Shown: piece after piece, positions 56,959 through 64,000 of the stretch
Layout: each line of letters starts with the position of its first letter
Position numbering within the stretch: position 1 is the first letter of the stretch
Origin: Saccharum officinarum
Lineage: Eukaryota > Streptophyta > Magnoliopsida > Poales > Poaceae
Assembly (NCBI GenBank): GCA_020631735.1
Contig: CM036201.1
Span: 78,096,502 to 78,160,501, forward strand
DNA: 64,000 bases
Direction of reading: 5' to 3'
Position numbers and translations under genes: made by a program
The notes under the pieces: model-generated
Told to the model about the DNA's origin: nothing
Databases searched by the model: none
The model's input: the letters and a program-made list of their open reading frames with translations, nothing else

Positions 56959-59900
56959 CCATCGAAATAGAAAATAAGAGACACCAAGGATCATGCAAGG
57001 CTTTCATAAGTGGAGCTGGCTGACATTACCTTTTTGCGGAAAAGCATAAGTAATATAACTCTTTTAACCTATACTAGCATTTATTTTTATCATTAACCTG
57101 TCATCTATCTTAGCACCTGTACTAAACATTCACTTGAGTATAATCAAATAATAATATTATTATATCCATAGCAGGTATAAATTGTGGCAACATTATATCA
57201 TTCACTTAACCATCTGTTCAATTTAATGAGATCTACGTTGCCGCTGCTCAAGTCAAGTGCTCACTAACCAGGAGCGACGGCGATTCGAATCGAATTCCTA
57301 TCCAGCTGGAGGGGTATTTCTAACACTCACCGAGTCACGCCTGGCGAGGGCTGCTCAGGTCACCTTTGGTACAGTTCAGGAGCCGCGGGTCTGACTGATG
57401 CCGCATCCCCAAGGGCGACACTCTACCAGGTGCTAGGGACTCTAACCCTCCTTGGACTCACGCCAATGTCCCCAAGCACAACGTTTCTCTCCTCCAAGAT
57501 GCGACCTACCAGTCGATTCCTGGCCTGAACTGTATTACTCAGATTCGCGGTCGGAATGACTTATCCGGCCAACTAAGTGTTAGACTGCGTTCAACATGAC
57601 TCAAGGACGTACAGCGAATCGGTCCTTAAACGACTCAGACGGGCATAGCTCCGCACCCAAGACGTGAAGTGTCTTGCGGCTGCACTATCGAACTCCCGCT
57701 CGGTCTCAAATTCATTTTTAGGCATGGTTCCATCCACGATAGCCATCATAGCCACAAGTGACCCATTCCTATATCTCGCGGATAACCGGAAATCACCCGA
57801 CTTCTACCGGACTAAGCAGGGCTAAGCATTGACACGTGCCTCAACCTAATTTCGGGTTTAAGTAAGATATCTGGACAAGGACAGGTGTAATACAACAAGT
57901 GTTTCCATACAACTCCTACAGCTTAATGCAGTAAACAAGTAAAAGTACTCAAGATTTATATTTAAAACAATTGGGTCAGCATGCACCGGGGCTTGCCTTT
58001 CAGAAAAGAGGACGGGCGGTGATCTGGGCACTCAGGTAGCTCGTCAACGGCGTGTCCTTCGTTGGCTGCCTCTTTGGGTTCTCCCGGCTGCTCCTGGTCC
58101 TCCTTCGGAACTGTTCCCTCGAACTCGAGGAGTGTCACCCCCTCCGGTACACATATTGCATGAATGCACCATAAATCTCATGGATGTATAATGAATGCAA
58201 TATGCTCGGAATGGAATGCATTGCAACAATTTAATTATTCTATTCAAGTTACTTCAATATTACGTGCAAATCTCTTCTCCAGTGGAGAAGTACTTACCTA
58301 ATCTACACAATCTAATGTACAAATGTTCCTCTTTAGTTAAGGACCTAGCACCTAGAAATCACAAGAACAATATCACTTAGGTTACCAACAATAAATCATC
58401 AGATATCGTAACAACATAATCTGGACAGCAACTACGTATTCTTATTACAACTGGAGATTCCCAAATCTTAAAGGCATGATACAAGACAATCTGGAAAGCT
58501 TATAAAATACCCTACAATTCATTTTCAGACCTCAACACTTAATTCCAAAGTTTACCTAGTCGAAATTCTAAAATTCCAGAAATCTGTCCTCTCCAAACAG
58601 AGAGCAGTCATTTCTGGATAGCCACTTTAAACAGCTATAACTCCTAGAATACTAGGTCAAATGCCATAAAATTTTGACACAAGCTAGATTAACTAGTTTA
58701 CTACCACTTTGGTATTCACAAGTTTCCCAGCAAATAATTTTATCACGGATCAAATCCAAAAATGCTACCAGCTGTCCAGGGAACCTATAATTGGGAAATT
58801 AAATATTTATTCACGTGCCAAACTTCCACTATGACCAAACCAATGATGCTACTAGTTCACACATGTCATAAAAACACCAGAAAGTAAGTTGTGTCAACCC
58901 AGAATATTTATTTTAACCCCTTTCTTAATTTACTTAATTAATTAAGTGAAAAATTAAACTTATATGCAACTACTTAGCAAAATTCTATAAAAATTACAGG
59001 AGGCTCCTTGGCCTACTAGGAGGCTACTGTAAAAATTTGAACTAAAGTTATTCACAGAAACTCCCTACACAAAATTCACAAGACAAAAAGGCTGATTTTT
59101 GCATAAATAGAAAACCCTATTAAAATGTGTCAAACAACAGATTTCATATTTTTCCTTGTATCATTCTACCCTAAGAACAACACTCCCAAAATTTTACCTT
59201 TACTAGAAATATAGAAAAATTATGAAAATTCATCCAAGTATCTCCTAATATAAAATGATAACATCATAACTTGAAAACTACTCAAGCAATAGGATCCAAA
59301 CTTTTACCAGAGCTAGTATATATATAAAATAACATACTAACCAATTTTCATAATTTTTGGAACAAAAAAGCTCAAGATATGATTTAAACAAGTTTGCATG
59401 CAATTTAAAACACATTTCAAAACCCTAATTAATTATTCTAGAAATTAAACATCACATAAGCATTTGATATTTTTCCTAGATTCTACACATTATTTGGAAC
59501 CCAACAAAATTTGGATCACCATTTTTGGATCTACCAAACCCTAGATATGAAAATCACAAACATCATTTAAATCTTGAAAATGATAAAGAAACTGAATTTT
59601 TCAAAAAATCAAAAAGGGCACTGGGCCGGCTGACCCGCCAGCGCGGCCCAGCTCGCGCGATAGTGCGGCCCAACTCGAGCGGCGCGGCCCGCTCCCGCGC
59701 GCGGCCTGCGCTCGGCCTCCCGCGCGCGCGCTCTGACGAGCGGGTCCCACTGGTCAGCGAGACGAATGCGGGGGGGGGGAACGGTCGATGGCGAACTCGC
59801 CACCGGCGGTAGCTCTGGCGAGACCAAGGGCACAGGAATGTTCGCCTCTTCCTTACGAACCTAGGGGTGCTACTAATTGGAGCAGTTGCTGCGACTATGG

Positions 59901-61435
59901 GGGATGGCGGCGGGCATGGCGGCTCACGGCCGCGGTTTGGCTGGCTCCGGCGACTAGACGGCGGCGTGACCCAAACGGTCGGTCCCGTGAGCATCAGTGG
60001 CTCAAGGCGGACTCAAAAAGCTAGAGAAGGGAGGCTGTGGGGTCCTAGAGAAGCACGACCACGACGACGGTGGCGCTCCGACGAGAAACGCCCGAGGCGG
60101 ACGGTGGCGGAGATGGCAATGCGGCCTTACCTTCACACGATTGACTCAACTACGAGGTGGAGGAGACAGGGGGGGTTCAAGATGGAGCAGCAGACGAGGT
60201 TTGGTGGACAATGGTGCGGTGGTGAGCGCGCGCGAGCTCGTTGGAGTAGAGGCGGCAATGGCGGCTCGATTTCTCCGCTCTGCAGACGAGAGAGGGAAGG
60301 AGGAGGAGGGAATGGGTGGGTGAGGTCTAGACAACTGTAGAGATACTCTTCAAGGTGCTCGGCAGCTAGCCAAGGCGCCAGGTCATGCGCGGCACGTGGA
60401 GGACATGTGGCGGCGATGGCCTGCGGCTGTCGGTGACTGAATTTTCATTTCAGAGCTCGATGGTGTTGACTGACAGCGCGATTTCAACCGAGCAAAACTC
60501 CTAATCTAGCCTAAGTTAGAGATAGGTGTTAACAACAAAATTGTAGAGCTATGTATGGACAACAACTTTGTTAATTGGCTCAAGGACTGGTTCGGCCTGG
60601 TTTGTGAGTTACAAGTTGTCAAAGTGAGGTACAGTGAAACTGAAAAGTCCAATTTTCAGACTTAGATTTTTTTCTAAGTGTTGATCATCACTCAAGCTGA
60701 CTTGTGAGCCATTTTTGAGTATGTTCTTGTCATTTTCATGAGATGGCCATATTAGAACTTTTGTTCCTCATGAAATTATCTACCACTTTGCTTAAGGTTG
60801 CTCCTCCATGCAAGATTTCTAAGCTAGACTTTTTAATTGGTCAAACCAGATCACTCTAGGGGTCAAAACCAAGTCAACAACATTTGGAAGGGAAATTTGG
60901 TAATTTTGGTCAATATGAACATTGCTCCTCTAGTTACCCTAAATGTAATTAAGGTGTTATAAGATATAATTATCCACTCTACACATTGGTTACACAAAAT
61001 TCCTAGTGTCACATACTTTGAAACAAGCAAATCAATATTCCACCCAAATGTTGCAAGATCATGTTGCATATGTTGCATGAGTGTGTTGCATAGCACTTGC
61101 TAATCATGTTACACTAAAGTGGTTGACATGTCTAAAAAGGAAGTTGCACATATGGTACTTGTGTTTTACACACTACTCACTTCATAATTCACATGAAATA
61201 TAAACACATGTTGCAATGTTTCAAAAGTATGTTTCACATATTATAGCTCATGCATGAAATGAATGATGCTCACACTCATGAATGAGATGATTAATGTTAA
61301 TGCTTATGAAATGCAATGCAATTAAGGAAGCCAAACACCTGGGGTGTTACATATCCTCCTTGCATCACCATCCAGATTAGGGACACGCAGCACTCACTTG
61401 TTGGCTTAGGACCCCCGCAGGACCAAACGCCGATA

Positions 61436-61455
61436 GTTGGCGCGCCAGGTAGGGG
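61436..61455 (+). other. primer-site region of Tat element
   Basis: GTTGGCGCGCCAGGTAGGGG directly follows the LTR end, the sequence commonly found at this place in grass Tat elements. I did not assign the tRNA. Confidence 0.5.
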
Positions 61456-62441
61456 AAGCTACGTGCCAACATCGTTTTCCTACCATTTTTCTGGATGGCT
61501 GACCCCGAACATCCGCTCCCGTTGGCCACGGTGATCTGGTTTGGGAGTTTGGAGTTCATGTCGCCTGGCTACGGCTACGACATGGTCCTCCTCCCGCCCA
61601 GGCACCTGACCGACGTGGACCACGAACTCTCCTAACCTGGGGGAGCCCTATGCCGGTATCATCGCTCTCGTCAGGCACGCACCGCCAGGCGACGACGAGC
61701 CTGACGCAACCACCGTCATCGCCTTACAGAGGGTGATGGTATTCCCTGATCCGGCGCCTCTCAGCCAGACACCGACATAGATTTCCTCGCTGAGGATCTG
61801 TGTAGGATGAGCTTGGCTGAGGGTAAGATACCGACAGGGAGTCCCATGGCTCTACCACCCGGTGCGGTGCCGCCACCAGCCAGTTCAACTACACCGGCAC
61901 GAGGAACGACACCTTCATCAGCATTCCCGTTTGGACTAGACTCGGTTGCCCGGGCGTATGTTTCTTTTGTAAGCACCAGCATGAGTGCTTACGAGGAACT
62001 CCTCAGACACCATCTACGCTCCACTCTCGACCTCTTGTTGCATCCACACTAGCTTTTGAGTACCTGGACTCTACGGAGACCCCAGAGATGGAGCCCCATG
62101 CAACTGCTTCTCGACATTATGACCCCAGAGATAGATGATCTCACATGCACCCATCATACTACTATTTTGATGCTCCAGACTCCAACTCTGCCGATGACAC
62201 CTACGACCCAACTCATGAGTATTTCAACATCGATGGAGCTAGCACGTCGGATTCGGAGGATAAGGCACCCGTTGAAGGAAGGAACATGCCACCTCAGGTC
62301 GAGCTCCCTACCGAGCGGGATGAGGCTCAATTCCTTGCGGATCAAGGGATGCAGCTCGAGCAAATCCGCGAGTTGTAGGATAGGCTCGACGAGGAACGAG
62401 AAAACCTACGTCTACTACAACGAACCCTCAAGCAAGAGCAC

Positions 62442-63960
62442 GTGGCACGCACACATGGCGGAGGAGCTCAAGAGAGAGCTCATGACATAAATCGTCGCAT
62501 CGTCGAGGATCGGGCGATCGACCCCCTAGTTTTCGGTCAAGCCAGCCAGAACGTGGTCGTGGCCACCATGCTCCTTCATAACATGCCTGAGCCATCGAAC
62601 CCTGATACCTGTCGAGCCCGAGATGAAATCCGAGGACTCCTCGAGACCGCTGCCATGCAGCAAGGTGAGAGTTCTGCCTCGAGGCGACGTAGGCCTGCCT
62701 TAGAGCAGCCTGTTGAGCCCTCTCGACAGGAGAGAGAGGCCTCAGTTCATCCCGAGCACGCCCAACGGAATAGGGCGGCCCCTTTCCGTGAGTGCATCAT
62801 CGACAACTGTGAACCTCGAGATGCCCGTGACAACATCGTCAAGCGTCGGAGGCACAAACACGGTGACGGTGCAGCTCGAGGCTACCACGAGCACAGGGGC
62901 AGGCGCTATGACAGCTCAGAAGATCGAAGCCCTTCACCCGAGCCACCGGGTCCTTTCGGTCTTTAGCAAGGCCATTCATGAAACGATACTCCCGGCTCGG
63001 TTCCGCCCCCCCACCACGACTCTTACCAAGTATAACGGCGAGACCAAACCTGAACTTTGGCTCACTGACTTCCGCTTGGCATGTCAGTTGGGTGGGGCCA
63101 TCGACGACCGGGTCATCATCCGGCAACTCCCCCTGTTCCTGTCGAACACTGCTCGAGCCTGGCTCGAGGACCTCCTACCTCGACAAATCCATGACTGGGA
63201 CGACCTTGTGAGAGTGTTCGTGGGAAACTTCAAGGGAACCTACATGCGCCTCGGTAACTCGTGGGATCTCCGAAGTTGCAAGCAAAAGCCGGGTGAATCC
63301 CTCCGGGATTACATCCGGTGTTTCTCCAAGCAACGCACTGAGCTCCCCAACATCACCGACTCCGATGTCATCATATCCTTCCTCTCTGGCACCACCTACA
63401 AAGAGTTGGTCTGAGAATTAGGCCGCAACACTCCCATCACTGCCAACGGTTTGATGGATATCATCAACAACTTCGCCACCAGCGAGGAGGCGGTTGGTGC
63501 CATCTTTGGTGGTGATCAGGACAAGGGGAAGCACAAGGCGGAGGATCCCACGAGCTCTAGCCGGGGCTCAAAAAGGAACAACAGGAAGAAGAAGAACTAG
63601 CAAGGCAAGCTCGAGGCCCTGACCAATGACCTTGTTGCTGCTGTTGACCGCAAGAAACCTCGAGGGCCTCCCAGCGGGGCATTTTCGACAAAATGCTCAA
63701 AGAGCCATGTCCCTACCACAAAGGGCCCACGGACCACAACCTCGAGGACTGCCACATGCTCCGAAGATATTCTGAAAGCATAGACGTCAAGAAAGATGAC
63801 AAGAAGGAAGATCCCAAGGGAGATGCCAAGGACGAGGGGTTCCCCGAGATCCACGACTGCTTCATGATATACGGAGGACCCTCAACGCGCCTCTCAACGT
63901 GCCAGCGCAAGCGAGAACGTTGAGAGGTCTTCTCCGTGCAGCCGGCCACCCCCTCTTCCT
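62442..63960 (+). pseudogene. gag of Tat-type gypsy element, degenerate
   Basis: The gag core is clear at 62985-63411: LPARFRPPTTTLTKYNGETK, then LWLTDFRLACQLGGAIDD, ARAWLEDLLPRQIHDWDDLV and FSKQRTELPNI. A CCHC-like CPYHKGPTDHNLEDC is at about 63706-63750, followed by LRRY. The N-terminal part (62442-62966, RDARDNIVKRRRHKHGDGAA) is in another frame. In-frame stops occur at 63412-63414 (TGA) and 63598-63600 (TAG), and a further shift precedes 63693. Gag would form the particle; this copy cannot. The leader 61456-62440 shows no clean ORF. Pol lies beyond the window. Confidence 0.8.
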
Positions 63961-64000
63961 TGACTGGTCTGAGGTGGCCATCACTTTCGACCGTGATGAT

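Larger units (their letters stand above)
42018..61351 (-). mobile_element. Tekay-like solo LTR nested in Tat LTR, itself split, TSD TATCC
   Basis: Outer edges: TGTAACAGAACCG at 42018 and ...ACACCTGGGGTGTTACA ending 61351, with the exact target duplication TATCC (42013-42017 and 61352-61356). The LTR parts are 42018-42216 and 56684-61351 (about 4.87 kb). Internal sequence relates it to the LTRs of the inner element (gcgacggcgattcgaatcga near 57277, atgcaccggggcttgcct near 57980, module 56905-56958). No gag-pol of its own is left. The stretch 56700-61340 holds no supported gene; 59600-60350 is GC-rich and equivalent to the GC-rich part of the inner LTRs. Confidence 0.88.
40980..61435 (+). repeat. 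5' LTR of Tat element, split by nested insertion
   Basis: The two parts are 40980-42017 and 61357-61435 (about 1.12 kb when joined by eye). Part 1 carries U3 repeats, a TATA box and a transcribed-looking leader (...acgtagggccttcttttgcccgaacc...). The end is read as cgccgata, probably a decayed ...CA. Confidence 0.75.
40980..64000 (+). mobile_element. Ty3/gypsy Tat-type (RIRE2-like) element, host of a nested insertion, truncated by window end
   Basis: The 5' LTR starts TGTCGGGTACC at 40980 and resumes at 61357 after a 19.3-kb insertion, ending about 61435. The internal region follows, with GTTGGCGCGCCAGGTAGGGG at 61436, a leader and a degenerate gag. Lineage is assigned from the gag sequence style and the LTR termini. 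Only the 5' part is in the window. Confidence 0.85.

Overview
The window is nuclear DNA of a flowering plant, most likely a panicoid grass (sorghum / sugarcane / Miscanthus / maize group). This rests on interrupted genes with GT-AG introns, GC-rich grass-type coding sequence, a grass-style SINE and LINE, and dense nested LTR retrotransposons. Species assignment is inference. There is nothing prokaryotic here.

Layout. 1-4.2 kb: decayed Ty1/copia element on the minus strand, cut by the window edge. 5.3-11.0 kb: a 13-exon stretch of a SAS10/UTP3 (U3 snoRNP processome) gene on the plus strand, without its first exon(s) and with a 1-nt frameshift; its introns hold a SINE and a LINE tail, and its 3' end holds a hAT-type element. 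12.0-13.5 kb: a two-exon caffeoyl-CoA O-methyltransferase-like gene on the minus strand. 14.8-17.2 kb: SIRE/Maximus-like solo LTR. 17.5-27.8 kb: complete Ty3/gypsy chromovirus (Tekay-like) with one uninterrupted 1513-aa gag-pol frame and a 5-bp target duplication. 27.9-28.5 kb: diverged second copy of the methyltransferase promoter, carrying a MITE. 29.2-32.5 kb: Tekay-like solo LTR. 32.8-38.1 kb: LRR receptor-like protein gene broken by frameshifts and two insertions. 38.5-39.4 kb: organelle-type small heat-shock protein gene. 41.0 kb to the end: a three-level nest. A Tat-type gypsy element contains, in its 5' LTR, a Tekay-like solo LTR, which contains a complete 14.5-kb Tekay-like element. 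Each of the two inner levels is closed by its own target-site duplication.

Main discovery candidate: the innermost element (42217-56678, minus strand) carries an extra 350-codon ORF between its 5' LTR and gag (50844-51896). Its product begins Met-ARTKQTARKSTG, so after Met removal its first 12 residues equal the N-terminal tail of histone H3, with K4 and K9 kept. H3 acetylation lysines 14, 18 and 23 are replaced or absent. The tail is followed by a possible dsRBD-like domain, a long coiled coil and an acidic C-terminus. The same element encodes an integrase chromodomain, the fold that reads methylated H3 tails. The related element at 17.5-27.8 kb has no such ORF.

Other structural signals: a 52-57-bp intron-like module (GGGTAAGT donor, inverted repeat, GCAG acceptor) is conserved in all the Tekay-like LTRs; a palindrome TAACACC-GGTGTTA sits at their TGTAACACC ends. 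The two LTRs of the innermost element differ mainly by single-base indels in GC-rich homopolymers, so some frameshifts in this window may be sequencing errors.
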